Source of the DNA: Lucinisca nassula
Lineage: Eukaryota; Mollusca; Bivalvia; Lucinida; Lucinidae
Length of the DNA stretch: 64,000 nucleotides
Direction: 5' to 3'
Assembly (NCBI GenBank): GCA_963580285.1
Contig: OY757012.1
Span: forward strand, 170,302,652 to 170,366,651
Made by a program: the position numbers and the translations under genes. Positions 43,525 to 54,912 of the stretch are shown one piece after another. The notes beneath the pieces are model-generated. The model saw only the letters and a list, made by a program, of their open reading frames with translations. It ran no database searches and was not told the origin of the DNA. Every line of letters begins with the position of its first letter. The first letter of the stretch is position 1.

Positions 43525-46500
43525 TGTGAGCAGGTTTAAAGACCCGGCAATTTTTTTTTTTTATTCTGGTCAGAAATTCTGTTCTATTCTGTAGTTATTG
43601 GTTGTACCAGTCGAATACAACCGATTTCATCCGGGTCATGAGGCGTGTCAGATCGCCATTGAAGTAAAGTAAACTTGCTGTCTAAAGAAATGATGAATTT
43701 CTTGTTTTTCTTCCCCTTATAGGTAAGTGACAACCCTAAATAAGGTGATATTTTGGAAGATGAATGTTATGTTATGCTGCTGAATAAATAGATATTGTTG
43801 GATGGTTAAAATAGAATGTGAATTTTGGAGATTGAAATTGTCTCGAACTGGAAACTTTTACATGCTTGCGAGCAGAATTAGCATATTAGAATTTGCAAGC
43901 AGTAAGAATGCTAGCCACTAAAATATTAATGTAAATTTCAATTTGAGAATGTTATGCAATATGCAGAACTGAGTATTGGTGGCGAGTAACATTTTGTATA
44001 AATTATTGTACGCTCGGGAGTAGCGTAGTGTAATACCAGGTTTTACCCATCAACACAGAGAAAATCCAGAACGGAAGGCGGAAGTCATTTTAGCATAGAA
44101 AACAGTGGGTGGAGTTATGTTTTCAAATGCGGGTAAAAGTGTAGTTAAGTTGGTCTTGCAGTTGATTTAGCATCACATAAACATGTTTGCTGTAAAGATT
44201 GAGTACATTGAAGTCTTTCAATCAGATCTGATGTATAAATATAGTGAGACAAGTAATCACATAAATGTACACTGAAGATGTGCATTTTATTTTGATGCAC
44301 CTTGTGAAGAATAGTGATTAGTTGTAATTGTACCCATGATGATGGGATGAGCCTGACCATCCATGCGAATAAACCATAGTGGTTTAACTGGGCGGCAGGG
44401 CTTTGGATGTCGTTTTATCTCAATGTGGGTAAAGCTCCCTAAGATTGGAAGCAGCATACCCAAATTGACCAAAATAGTGTTGACGTGGACATAAAACCCC
44501 AAATCAATACTTGAGCACTGTCTGCTTGCAAGATATTTATGCAGACTTATTGCTTAGTTGTTAAAAATACCCCTAGATATACTTTTCGAGCCGAGTCGAG
44601 ATTTATTATTCATTGTGAATGTGGCAGGCCTCATATTTTTCAAACAATTGAAGGATTTCAGGCTTTAGAACTTTCGTTTCCGCCTTAATTCTTTTTTGGA
44701 TGTCAACACTTGTCCTGCTGAATAGATTTGTTTAGCCACACCCTTTTCTGACTCACAGCCAATTGGATAATTGAGATAATTGAATCATTACGCACACTGT
44801 TTGACAAATTGTGTTGGTTCTGATCAAATGGCTTTAGAGCCATCTGATCTGGATCTGCACTGTTTGCAAGTGCAGTGGTTGTTGTATTCAGCAGGATGAG
44901 GATTGAGGTTTTGAGGTGAGGGTTTTAGGCGTGGAAAAGCTGGGACAGTATGAGGCGTTATAATTTGAAATTATGCACTTCATGAGGAGTCCTGTTTTAC
45001 TAATGCACTCCTGGGCACTGATCAGCCTGCGCATGGCGCAGTCTGATCAATGACTGTGTTGTTGTATGGTGTCAGCAAGTAGTTGTGCTGTTTTGCTATC
45101 GAAAATTCCAGTATACAGGATTTCTCATGACTTGCTGACAATATCGTTATGCATATTTGTTTTATAACTGTATTTCTGCCCTTTCCTCATGTGGAAGAGT
45201 GTTTTTTTTTACCAACCTCTGGCAAGGAATTGCAGTAATTTAGTTGACCATTACTGTGAAGGCAGGCCAGAGAATATGATTAGATTAACTGGCTAGCTTG
45301 ATGCAACCTAAATAGTGTTAACTGGACTGTAATGAGTTAAGCAGAAAAAACAGATAGAATAGGTTAAACATTTATATCCGCTGTTTCAATTCAGATGTTT
45401 ATGCCAAGAATATTTACTCGGAATGCACTCTATGTTGAATCAGCATTGAAACAACATTTAATATGCCGTTTCAATGCTGACACAACATTGAGTCCTGAAT
45501 ATGGCTATAGATCATATTTGGAATATAACGGAGAAACCTGGTATAGTGAGACCTTGTTAATATTGCACTGCTTTCTATAGTAAGGTTTTGGTTATACTGT
45601 TATTAAATCATGGTTTGCAAGTAGTCATGTAACTGATGGCATGCAAGAAACTGTCTCCTTATTGTGCAGTATCAAATTAACTGCAGTGTTACATAAAATG
45701 TGTGGAGTGTGATCTGAATTTGGTCAAATTGTTATTGTCATTTTAATCTGTCACATGTTAGTGCATATTTAATGCAGTTGATCAAACGTGATTGATTATG
45801 ATATTTCAATGATTTATATGTTCATTTGACCCTTTGACCCTTCCCTAGCCTTCATTGACCTTCACCCTAGATTTCGCCCTTCCTTTGACATCATTTGACC
45901 TTTGACCCTTCCTTAGCTTTCATTGACCTTCACCCTAGATTTCGCCCTTCCTTTGACATCATTTGACCTTTGACCCTTCCTTAGCTTTCATTGACCTTCA
46001 CCCTAGATTTCACCCTTCCTTTGACATCATTTGACCTTTGACCCTTCCTTAGCCTTCATTGACCTTCACCCCTAGATTTCACCTTTCCTTTGACATCATT
46101 TGACCTTTGACCCTTCCTTAGCTTCCATTGACCTTCACCCTAGATTTCGCCCTTCCTTTGACATCATTTGACCTTTGACCCTTCCTTAGCCTCCATTGAC
46201 CTTCACCCTAGATTTCGCCCTTCCTTTGACATCATTTGACCTTTGACCCTCCCTTTGCTTTCATTGACCTTAACCTTTTGCGTTTTTTTTATTATGGTCT
46301 TAATTGTGTTGTTTTTCTTTGTATTCTTATCCCAGTATACATACTCATCCACGTTTGACCCATTACATTATCAGTATGATAATACTTAAGTATTATACTG
46401 CAATTGATATGGGAGAAAATATTGCATAGTAATACTTAGCATTATATTGCCATTATAGTGGTAATTTATAGAATTAAATTGTGAGTCGAATACAACCGAT

Positions 46501-46632
46501 TTCATCCGGGTCATGAGGCGTGTCAGATCGCCATTGAAGTAAAGTAAACTTGCTGTCTAAAGAAATGATGAATTTCTTGTTTTTCTTCCCCTTATAGCTA
46601 CCCGAGGGCAGAGTGTGTGCGGAAACGTTACA
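43525..46632 (+). repeat. 3' LTR, 3108 bp
   Basis: Same length as the 5' LTR, offset 9852 bases, and identical wherever I compared it, including both 114-bp segments, the minisatellite and the T12 run. It ends ACGTTACA followed by TTTG. Since both LTRs are copied from one RNA during integration, the insert-bearing LTR has already passed through a full retrotransposition cycle. Confidence 0.95.
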
Positions 46633-46636
46633 TTTG

Positions 46637-47086
46637 CAATAGGCTGAATCCAGTCAGAAGAACAGATTTTAAACAAAATGGAAAATAGAAGGCGCCAAAT
46701 AGAAAAATAAAGAAATCTACACCAAACGGATGGGTGGCCAGCCTAGGTCTCACACGATCTCTTTTTTTAAACAACACTCTCCACCGTCTCACGCTAACAT
46801 CTCGATACAAAGGACGGCTTTGGGCGACGTACTATGGCATTCAGCAATGATTTTGGTCAGTTAATGTTACCTTGTTTCCTCCTAATTCAGAAATAGCTTC
46901 TAAGGTAAGCTTATCTTTATTTCCACGTGTTTTCTTTTTCTTACTTTCGTTTACCTTCATTTTGAAGGCTGTTTCCTTTAGCCAATCCTTCGTACACGCC
47001 GTTTACTACGATATGGTCCTTCGATCTACCGCGGGTTCTTTTAGAGCCCCATAATGGTAGAGGAAGTCAAACTGCGCGTGTCCTAA
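46637..47086. other. spacer before LINE A
   Basis: No gene is supported. The minus strand of 47006-47160 has an open stretch that could be a remnant of another element, but I cannot place it. LINE A appears to be truncated somewhere here. Confidence 0.4.
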
Positions 47087-48979
47087 CACCGATGTGATCG
47101 AACGACCTCTGGTAGTTCTCTGGTAAACAAACATGCTACGTTTGGGACCTGTGGGTCGGTAGAACTTGACATCCTGGGACCTCTTAGCCACCTGATTGCT
47201 ACTCTTCGACAGGCTACTGAAGACAGCATCCCAAAGTACAAGCCAGAAATCGCAGTCAGACAGTTGAGACAAAGACCATGGACAGAGAGGATCCACCAGG
47301 CGGTTCGAAGATGTCATCTTGCATGGTGGGAATGGAAGAAAGCTGGATGCCCACAAGAACCATCAGACCCATATGTCCAACAACGGAAAACGGCAAAGAA
47401 ATCTTTAAGAAAAGAGCAGAGGCAGGAGGCGGCCAGACTCAGAATTGAGAGGGTCGAACACATCATGAACAGCGAAGCAAACCCTAAGACATTCTTCAAA
47501 CTAGTGAATCAGCAACGAAAAACTGCAAACCAACAAACAGAAACTCTCATTGTTGATGGAAAGACGTGCGACACAGACCTGGAAATCTGTAGTGGCTGGG
47601 CGTCCCACTTTCAAAAACTGGCTACCCCCTTACAGAACGAAAACTTCGATGCTGAATATAAAAAGAGTGTAGACAATGATATTGATTGTATAGCCTCAAT
47701 CTGTTCAGCTGAAAACAGGGAGATTGAACATATCACTGTGGAAGAGGTCAGAAAGGCAATGAGAAAATTGAAGAACAACAAGGCGGCCGACACCATGGGG
47801 CTGACTACAGAGCACCTGAAGTTAGGTGGACGAAAAGTTGAAAGCTTCCTGGCAGATAAGTTGAACCAACTGGTACTTTCAAAGAAGATTTCAGTCCTAC
47901 TCAAAGAGGGAACAGTGACCCCTATCTTCAAGAAGGGAGACCCAACTAAACCTGAGAACTATCGTGGTATTACAGTCACACCAGTGATCCTTAAGGTTCT
48001 AGAGCATATCCTGAATGTAAGACATAACAAAATCCTAAACCCTACTCAGTCAGTACTACAAAGAGGTTTCACAACAGGATGTTCCTCGCTCAATGCAGCT
48101 GTAATCCTGTCCGAAAGTATTCAGGAATCCAAGAACATAAAACAGAGCCTGATAGTGACCACCCTCGATGCCCAAAAGGCTTTCGATGTGGTGGATCACA
48201 ACTCACTGTTAAGACGCCTATACCTTGATGGTATCCAGGGTGACGATTGGCTTTTGATCCAAGACCTCTACTCAGATTGCTTGTCGAGAATCAAGTGGGC
48301 TGGTTTGCTGTCGGACCCTATCAGCATCAACCAAGGTGTCCGCCAGGGAGGGGTGTTGTCTACGTCGCATTATAAGCGATACAACAACCCCCTCCTCCTC
48401 CAAATGGAAGAACGATACTTTGATGTCAAGATTGGATCCATCAAAATCCCACACGTTACAGTGGCTGATGACCTGGCAGTATTAAGCAGAACTTATGGCT
48501 CCCAGCAAGTAAAAATCTGGGATGTGGAGAACTACACCATCAGAGAAAGATATTGTGTCAACCCTACGAAGAGTAGTACTCTACGCTACCCATCAGGGCA
48601 CCCGGAATCGGGTGAAATTACAATTATTCATATGGCGGGGGATCAGATATCAAATGACAATAACACAACCCACCTCGGTATTTACAGAGATGTGCGCGAC
48701 ATACCAAATGTTGAAGAAAAAATCAACTTAGGTCGAAAAACTGCCTACTCCCTTATGGGAGCTGGTTTCCAAAGCGGTAATGGCCTGAAAGCTTGTCTCA
48801 ATGGGTTTCTCTGGTCTACGTACGTTGTCCCAAGATTAGCTTATGGCTTAGAAGTTCTAACCCTAAGGCAAAAAGACATTGACTCACTTGAAAAATTTCA
48901 AAGAAAGTCCCTAAAGCAGCTTCAAGTAGAAGTAAAACAAAGATCAGGAATTGATACAATTAACTTACTCCACCCATAA
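47087..48979 (+). pseudogene. LINE A: 5'-truncated reverse transcriptase
   Basis: A non-LTR retrotransposon fragment. The frame is open from 47087; only the link from the lost endonuclease remains before the RT. RT motifs: FKKGDPTKPENYRGITVTP, LDAQKAFDVVDH, QGVRQGGVLS, and VADDLAVLS where YADD is expected. The Tyr-to-Val change at the catalytic box may make it inactive, though relatives in molluscs can have variants there. The last roughly 17 codons (VEVKQRSGIDTINLLHP) are not its own: they are antisense LINE X sequence inserted at about 48927. The normal continuation resumes at about 49630. The I/Nimb-like placement is tentative. Confidence 0.85.
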
Positions 48980-49605
48980 AAGACACCAAAGGGAAAGAAA
49001 TACAAACATTAAGCGACCAGACCATAATGGAAACCTTAACAAAGGAAGGCCATAAGGACAGTTACTTTCCCACAAAATGGCCATATGGTCATCCGAAACT
49101 AAAAGACACAAGCGATACACACAGCAAGCAACAAACAACAACACAAAACAAATCGCCACAGAAGAGCCGCCCTGGAACGGTCAGTGGAAGACCTCCACCG
49201 GGGGCCCAAATCGACCCCACGCGGCCACAATCCCCGCCCCCACCCCCGTCGCGATTTAGACAAACAACCTGTTCAGCCCGCACGAAGGCCCCCTAACTCA
49301 CCAGCGCAACATCCCCGTGAACACAAAAATCAAAGAACCACAGAGGTGAGACAACGGTGAGGACTCGACAGCAAGAAACCACCGAAATGCTGGAGCAAAA
49401 GAAAACCAACAGTTAGAGTCCGATGAGCCCGACCAGAGACAGAGCACCAGGCACCAACCAACATTACCTTGAATTAGATCTCTCCAACCCCCAACAAGCC
49501 CCTACGCTGGAGCCGCCACAGAACCCGAGGCCCGACCCACCGGCGCGCAACCAAAGAGGGAAGCAAAGCTGCCAACCGCGACTGGGTTAACTACCACGCA
49601 TGCAG
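48927..49605 (-). mobile_element. LINE X 3' end inserted in LINE A, A-to-G hypermutated
   Basis: On the minus strand this ends with the fixed LINE X 3' boundary (GTTTTACTTCTACTT). Compared with the copy at 59154-59820, a hand alignment gives about 50 positions where this copy has C and the other T on the plus strand, that is G for A on the element's sense strand, against roughly ten differences of all other kinds. The changes start near 49110 and are dense to 49590. Copies at 53863 and 58178 support T as the original base at the sites checked, for example in the GATTTTACGTGG block. Confidence 0.8.
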
Positions 49606-49629
49606 TCTTCCAGACAACTACCACGCAAG

Positions 49630-49889
49630 GTCTTCCAGACAAAACTCCGAATGTTATCTGTACATCATTATTGGGTATACTCCCTATTGACGAATGTTAT
49701 CTGTACATCATTATTGGGTATACTCCCTATTGAAACCGTTATAGAGAAAAATGCATTGATTTTATTTATGAATATTATAAGGGACCAAGACTCTATTGAA
49801 TACCAGATTGCGGAACGGCAGCTTGCAATGAAAGACATTAGTGAAAAAAGTTGGTTTAACTATGTAAAGTCAGTTTTAAGCAAGTACAA
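49630..49889 (+). pseudogene. LINE A continuation after the LINE X insertion
   Basis: The peptide LPIETVIEKNALILFMNIIR and on to SEKSWFNYVKSVLSKY is the expected C-terminal part after LINE A's KFQRKSLKQLQ. A 43-bp tandem duplication (49648-49690 and 49691-49733, CGAATGTTATCTGTACATC) shifts the frame. LINE B sequence begins at about 49890, so LINE A is cut a second time. Confidence 0.7.
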
Positions 49890-51634
49890 AAGAATGGTAA
49901 AGTTAAAAAGTTTTGGTCATTCGTAAAGTCCCTGAAAAAGGATGCGTTTGGGATCACTTCACTAAGGGAAAATGGAATTCTAAAAACAGATGCGCGTGAT
50001 AAGGCTAATATTTGCAATAAACAGTTTCAATCAGCATTTACGCGTGAAACTGATGGTGAGCTACCATCTAAAGGTGCAAGTCCGTTCCCCTCTATCGGGG
50101 ACATAACAGTTGACCCCAATGGGGTCGCTAAACTGTTAGGTAAGCTCAAGATACATAAGGCATCTGGGCCCGATGACCTGAATGCCAGGGTACTTAAGGA
50201 ATGTAGTGCTGAAATATCTCCTGTGTTGGCCTTTATCTTCAATGAATCACTTGTCCAGGGCACTGTACCAGATGACTGGCGACAAGCAAATGTAACCCCG
50301 GTCTATAAAAAAGGGGAAAATATGATGCAGCAAATTATATACCAGTGTCGCTAACATGCATCTGTTGCAAAACCCTGGAGCATATATTAGTAAGCAACAT
50401 CAACAAGCACTTAGCCTTTGAGAGCATTCTTGCTGACTGTCAACATGGTTTCCGGAGTCAAAGGTCTTGCGAAACGCAGCTTGTTCAATTTTACCATGAC
50501 ATTGTGAGCAATCTGGATGGGGCCATAAACCGTGGCCACAAACAGACTGACTTGATTATCATGGACTTCGCTAAGGCCTTTGACAAGGTACCTCACAGAA
50601 GGCTATTACATAAACTGGAGTACTATGGGATAAGAGGATCCACGCATAGGTGGATTAGCTCATGGCTCTCTGGGCGCTCACAACAAGTTGTACTTGATGG
50701 CCAAGCGTCTGATCCAGTCCCTGTTTTATCTGGAGTCCCTCAAGGTTCGGTCCTTGGACCGGTCCTTTTCTTGGTTTTCATTAATGATCTCCCCGATAAT
50801 ATCAGGTCATCGGTCCGTTTGTATGCTGATGATTGTGTCCTGTATAGGAACATATATTCTTCTTCTGACTGTCTTATTTTACAAGATGACCTGGATCAAC
50901 TTGCACAGTGGGAGGCCGATTGGCAAATGAAGTTCATTGTGGCCAAATGTCACTCAATGAGGGTGTCACGACACCCTCCGGACATGCAAATTAAGTTTGA
51001 CTATACTCTTCACCAGCAAATTTTGGAGCATGTTCAATCCGCCAAATACCTTGGTATAACCATCACTGACGATCTTGATTGGGGTCAACACATCTCAGAG
51101 ATTACATCTAAAGCAACTAGGACTTTAGGATTCCTTAGACGGAACTTGGCTTTTGCACCTAGGCAGACAAAGGATGTTGCATATAAAACATTGGTTCGCC
51201 CTCAACTTGAATACGCATCACCCATTTGACATCCTTATGTTAAAACTCAGACTCAGCAGGTGGAGAAGGTGCAGAGGACAGCTGCTCGGTGGACCTGTAG
51301 GCGATGGCGAAATAGAAGTAGCGTCGGTGACATGCTTAATGAGCTAGAGTGGCCGTCCCTGGAGGCCCGTCGTAAGCAGTCCTCTTTAACCTTCTTCTAC
51401 AAGATACACTCTGATTCAGTGTCTATTGATAAAGGTAGGTACTTGACCCCTGTAACAGTGTCGACCCAAACAAGGGCATCAAAAGTGAACGACTCACAAT
51501 ATCATAGATACAAGTCCTATAGTGATGCCCTGAAGAACTCGTTCTTTCCTAGAACTATTCCCCAATGGAATAGTCTTCCCTCCTCTGCGGTGAATGCCAA
51601 GTCCGCAGAAGAGTTCAAAGCCCGCACAGTGTAA
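49890..51634 (+). pseudogene. LINE B copy 1: CR1/L2-like reverse transcriptase, broken
   Basis: 5'-truncated inside the segment before the RT (KKFWSFVKSLKKDAFGITSL). RT motifs: DFAKAFDKVPHRRLL, LSGVPQGSVLGPVLF, LYADDCVLY at about 50820 and YLGITITDDLDW. Two lesions are seen against copy 2: a one-base deletion in an A-run near 50318 that moves the frame at KKGE, and a TGA at 51227-51229 where copy 2 has a Trp codon. The C-terminal region (QQVEKVQRTAARW, IPQWNSLPSSAV) is typical of CR1-type LINEs. Confidence 0.9.
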
Positions 51635-51815
51635 GATTGGGACTCAGAGGTATGCGTTTTAGGATACCTCTGTTATGCAGATTGTAAATAGTTTTAAGGA
51701 CGCATCCAGTGCCTCTCTTTTTTTTTTTTTTTCAGCTAAATTCAAAATTTAGCCACCTAATCAACTGAGGTAATGGCCAGATATGACCGACTCAGTATAA
51801 GAAGATAGATAAATA
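51635..51815 (+). repeat. LINE B 3' untranslated end
   Basis: Runs through AGGATACCTCTGTTATGC, a T-run, AGCTAAATTCAAAATTTAGC and GGTAATGGCCAGATATGACC to CAGTATAAGAAGATAGATAA. The last 45 bases are shared with copy 2 (to about 58160) and with the SINE tails at 31720-31770 and 57825-57930. Confidence 0.85.
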
Positions 51816-51904
51816 GCAGTGCCGCTTTTGTCAATATTTTACATCTTTTTACAAATAAACATGCTTTAACAACACTTAAAATATGTATTTTCCCTTGGGC
51901 CAAT

Positions 51905-52250
51905 AGATTACTTACTTTTCGCCGCCATCTTGCACGCTGTTTACCAGAGACACCAACGCTATTGGTTGGACCGCCATTCTACCAGACTGAGTTCGATCAC
52001 ACTTTGGTTAACCATGGTTAACCACGGTTCGCGATCGAACTACTTCACGGCTAAACTTCTTAATCAGGGTTATCGATACCATACACTACGCAAAGCCTTT
52101 TCAACATTTTATAGACGTCATTCTGATTTTATTTCGAAATTCAATATTGGACTTAAATCTCTTCTGCAACAATGACTATCGGAACCCAAATTTTATGGTG
52201 ACCTAGCATATAAATTCAGAAAAATATATAACCGCAATGACTTTCTCTTT
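51905..52250 (+). pseudogene. fragment of the LINE X C-terminal coding region
   Basis: KLLNQGYRYHTLRKAFSTFY and SKFNIGLKSLLQQ, a stop, then SEPKFYGDLAYKFRKIYN match the minus-strand LINE X copy at 58780-59150 (KLLYQGYRYHKLRKAFSKFY; LSEPEFYGDLVYKFRKI). The premature stop replaces a Gly codon. The function of this C-terminal segment is not known to me. Confidence 0.7.
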
Positions 52251-52284
52251 CTTCCGGTTTCGCCTTAACCCCAGGAGGGGACAC

Positions 52285-52352
52285 AGACGGTGTATATTAC
52301 ATACACTCTAGTTTTTGCAGGATGAACGCCTACACAGTAATCATGTAATTGC
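52285..52352 (-). repeat. fragment of the GATA-tail SINE
   Basis: GCAGGATGAACGCCTACACA GTAATCATG is the reverse complement of the body of the SINE at 57541 and 31491. Only this piece is present. Confidence 0.7.
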
Positions 52353-52359
52353 GGTAAGG

Positions 52360-52600
52360 TTCTTTGGTGTTTGTGTCGCTTGTATTATTTTATTTTGGAT
52401 AGCCTATTGGCCATTTTGTGGGAAAGTAACTGTCCTTTTGGCTTTCCGCTGTTGGTGTTTGCATTAGGGTCTCTTGTTTCATGTTTGTGTTTCTTTCCCT
52501 TTGGTGTCTCTGATGGGAAGTGTGGTTTAATTGTATCGATTCCTGATCATTTCCTCCACTTCTATTTTTCAGAGACGTTAGGTGCAGTTCCCCTTAATAG
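52360..52600 (+). mobile_element. LINE X 3' end, subfamily B, plus orientation
   Basis: GCCATTTTGTGGGAAAGTAA CTGTCC through TTGTATCGATTCCTGATC to CCACTTCTATTTTTC. This matches the fixed LINE X 3' end with the subfamily-B terminal bases (CCTCCACTTCTATTT). 5' truncated. Confidence 0.75.
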
Positions 52601-52601
52601 C

Positions 52602-52637
52602 GAAAAGGACTCCTTTTCGCGAAAAGGAGTCCTTTTC
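52602..52637. repeat. perfect 36-bp palindrome
   Basis: GAAAAGGACTCCTTTTCG is followed directly by its exact reverse complement. Related AAAAGGAC blocks continue to about 52695. It would extrude as a cruciform or form a hairpin in RNA. Confidence 0.95.
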
Positions 52638-52881
52638 ACAAAAAGGACTTTACCCTTAATAGCGGAAAGGACTTTTTTCAAAAAGGCACTTATTAGGGAT
52701 AAAACAGAAACAATAGCTCAACAGTTTCTTTCTGATCAAACAGCATATTTTTGTATTTGATGAAGTCATTTTCACGCAAAATGTGACTAAGATTAAACCT
52801 GGTTTCAGCTCACGCCAGAAACAGCCGTATTGATTAAAACAGAGGAAAAATTTAAATCAGTTTGTTACTTATATATTTAAA

Positions 52882-53405
52882 TAGAAGTAGAGGCAATGAT
52901 CAGGAATCGATACAATTAACCCACAGCTCCCGTCAGATACACCAAAGGAAAAGAAACACAAACATGAAGCAACAGACCTCAACGGAAAAAAACCAACAGC
53001 GGAAAGCCAAATGGACAGTTACTTTCCCACAAAATGTCCAAAAGGCTATCCGAAATAAAATACTATAAGCGACACAAACACCCAAAGACAACCAATAACA
53101 AAACTAAACCGCGACAGAAGAACCGCCTTGGAACGGTCAGCGGAAACGAATTCCACTGGGAGGCTTAAATCGATTTTACGTGGCCACAATCCTCGCCTTT
53201 ACTTACGTCGCGATTAAGACAAATAATTTTTCAGTCCGCATGAAGGCCCTCTAACTCATCAGTACAACATCTCCGTGAACAAAAAAAATCAAACAACCAC
53301 AGAGATGAAACAACGGCGAAGACTCGACAGCAAGAAACAACAGAAATGCTGCAGCAAAAGAAAAACCGACAGTTAGACTCCGATGGGCCCGGCCAGAGAC
53401 ACACT
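52882..53405 (-). mobile_element. LINE X 3' end, subfamily B
   Basis: On the plus strand it begins AATAGAAGTAGAGGCAATGA TCAGG and continues through AAGAAACACAAACATGAAGC, the reverse complement of the LINE X 3' UTR. 5' truncated on its own strand near 53400. Confidence 0.75.
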
Positions 53406-53434
53406 TATATATATAAACCCTTATCCCTTTGATT

Positions 53435-53660
53435 AAGACAACCCCTACTTTTGCAAACAGTGTGGATACAGATCAGATGACTTCTGAATTTGAACAAGCT
53501 TTTATTTTCCCGTGGGAAGTATTTCTGTTACATGTCAACAGGGAAATATACACTAGAAGGTTCTTTCTTTTTGCATTTGGTTGGCCCGGAGAGTTTGCAT
53601 GGCGTTCCTATAGCTGGCCTGAAAGGAGATTGATATTTCGATTTGTCTTATTATAGACTT
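53435..53660. repeat. MITE-like fragment
   Basis: TTGCAAACAGTGTGGATACA GATCAGATG resembles one half of the palindromic GATCAG module. The rest is unrecognised, and a short open frame here has no motif. Confidence 0.4.
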
Positions 53661-53862
53661 GAGTGACTACATCAACACATACACACGCATGCACACAAGG
53701 ACGTGTGGACCGGCGTTAGATTGGAAAAGGTCGATGAATTTCTTAACTTTGTTTCAAAATCAGTAGTTTTGGATCGCAGTTTTAGCTTCCGTTTCATGTA
53801 TTTACATGTATTTTATTTTATTTGAGCGTTATGTTAGTCGCATAATGAATATCCTTGTAAAG

Positions 53863-54465
53863 TAGAAGTAAAACAAAGATCAGGAATCGATACAATTTAC
53901 TTACTCCACACATCAAAGACACCAAAGGGAAAGAAACACAAACATGAAGCGACCAGACCATAATGGAAACCTAAACAAAGGAAGGCCAAAAGAACAGTCA
54001 CTTTCCCACAAAATGGCCAAATGGCCATCCAAAACAAAAAGACACAAGTGATACAGACAGTAAGTAACAAACAACAACATAAATAAACCGCCACAGAAGA
54101 ACCTCCTTGGAACGGTCAATGGAAAGAATTCCACTGGGGGGCTTTTATCGATTTTACATGGCCAAAATCCTCACCCTTACCTCTGTCGCGGATTACACTA
54201 ATTTTGTTTAGTCCGCACGAAAGCTTCCTAACTCATCTGAGTAACATCGAGAACATACAAATAAAAAAAAATACAGATATGAAACAAGGTTGAGGACTCG
54301 ACAGCATACAACAACAGAATTGCTGGAGCAAAAGAAAACCAATAGTTAGACTCCGAGGGGCCCGACCAAAGACGGAGCATCAGGCGCCAACCAACATAAA
54401 GAATACTAAAATAAAATAAAATTCCATTTATGATTTTACGCTGGAACCGTCATATAATCAATCAA
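53863..54465 (-). mobile_element. LINE X 3' end, subfamily A
   Basis: Begins (plus strand) AGTAGAAGTAAAACAAAGAT CAGG at the same base as the copies at 48927, 58178 and 59154. It continues through GAAACACAAACATGAAGCGA and TTGGAACGGTCAATGGAAAG to CGGAGCATCAGGCGCCAACC. This copy keeps the T-rich state at sites that are C in the copy at 48927. Confidence 0.8.
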
Positions 54466-54574
54466 TTTTAGAAGGAAATCGATATTTCGGTCCTTTAGAT
54501 ATGATATTGCGTATCCTAGAATCAGGAATAATTTTTAAATTGCCAGTAATAATATGACCAAGGCGGTGCTTCTG

Positions 54575-54808
54575 TCGCGGTTTATTTTTGTTATGGTTTG
54601 TCTTTGGGTGTTTGTGTCGCTTATATTATTTTATTTTGGATAGCCTATTGGCCATTTTGTGGGACAGCAACTGTCCTTTTGGCTTTCCGCTATTGATGTT
54701 TCCATTATGGACTGTTGTTTCGTGTTTGTGTTTCATTCCATTTTGTGTCTCTGATGGGAGCTGTGGGTTAATTGTATCGATTCCTGATTATTGCCCCCAC
54801 TTCTATTT
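54575..54808 (+). mobile_element. LINE X 3' end, subfamily B, plus orientation
   Basis: CTGTCGCGGTTTATTTTTG through GATAGCCTATTGGCCATTTT to CCCCCACTTCTATTTTA, the fixed 3' boundary. It abuts a SINE fragment directly. Confidence 0.75.
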
Positions 54809-54912
54809 TAGATCCTTTGAGCGGTTTACCAGTACTCGTGTGCGGTCGGTTTCAACTCTGCGTGGAAGCATCATGCAACCCATTTATTTCTCCAAGCCCG
54901 GTGGGCGGGGGC
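54809..54912 (-). repeat. SINE head fragment
   Basis: TTGAGCGGTTTACCAGTACT, GTGGAAGCATCATGC and CAAGCCCGGTGGGCGGGGGC match the end of the SINE at 62701-63000. The tail half is absent. Confidence 0.7.

Larger units (their letters stand above)
33673..46632 (+). mobile_element. complete Ty3/gypsy LTR retrotransposon, 12,960 bp
   Basis: The layout is 5' LTR, tRNA-Pro primer site, gag, pol, about 970 bp of untranslated DNA, polypurine tract, 3' LTR, flanked by TTTG. The LTRs begin TGTGAGCAGG, end ACGTTACA, and are the same length (3108 bp), with no difference noticed between them. Both reading frames are intact. Domain order protease-RT-RNase H-integrase places it in Ty3/gypsy. The C-x-C form of the integrase zinc site and the GPY/F region resemble a lineage I recall from fish, corals and molluscs. 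There is no envelope gene. The element is probably young and may be active. Confidence 0.95.

Noticed and set aside
47006..47356. Minus-strand frame of 116 codons opposite the start of LINE A
   Set aside because: Mostly antisense of the LINE A coding region. The part beyond it has no motif I can defend.
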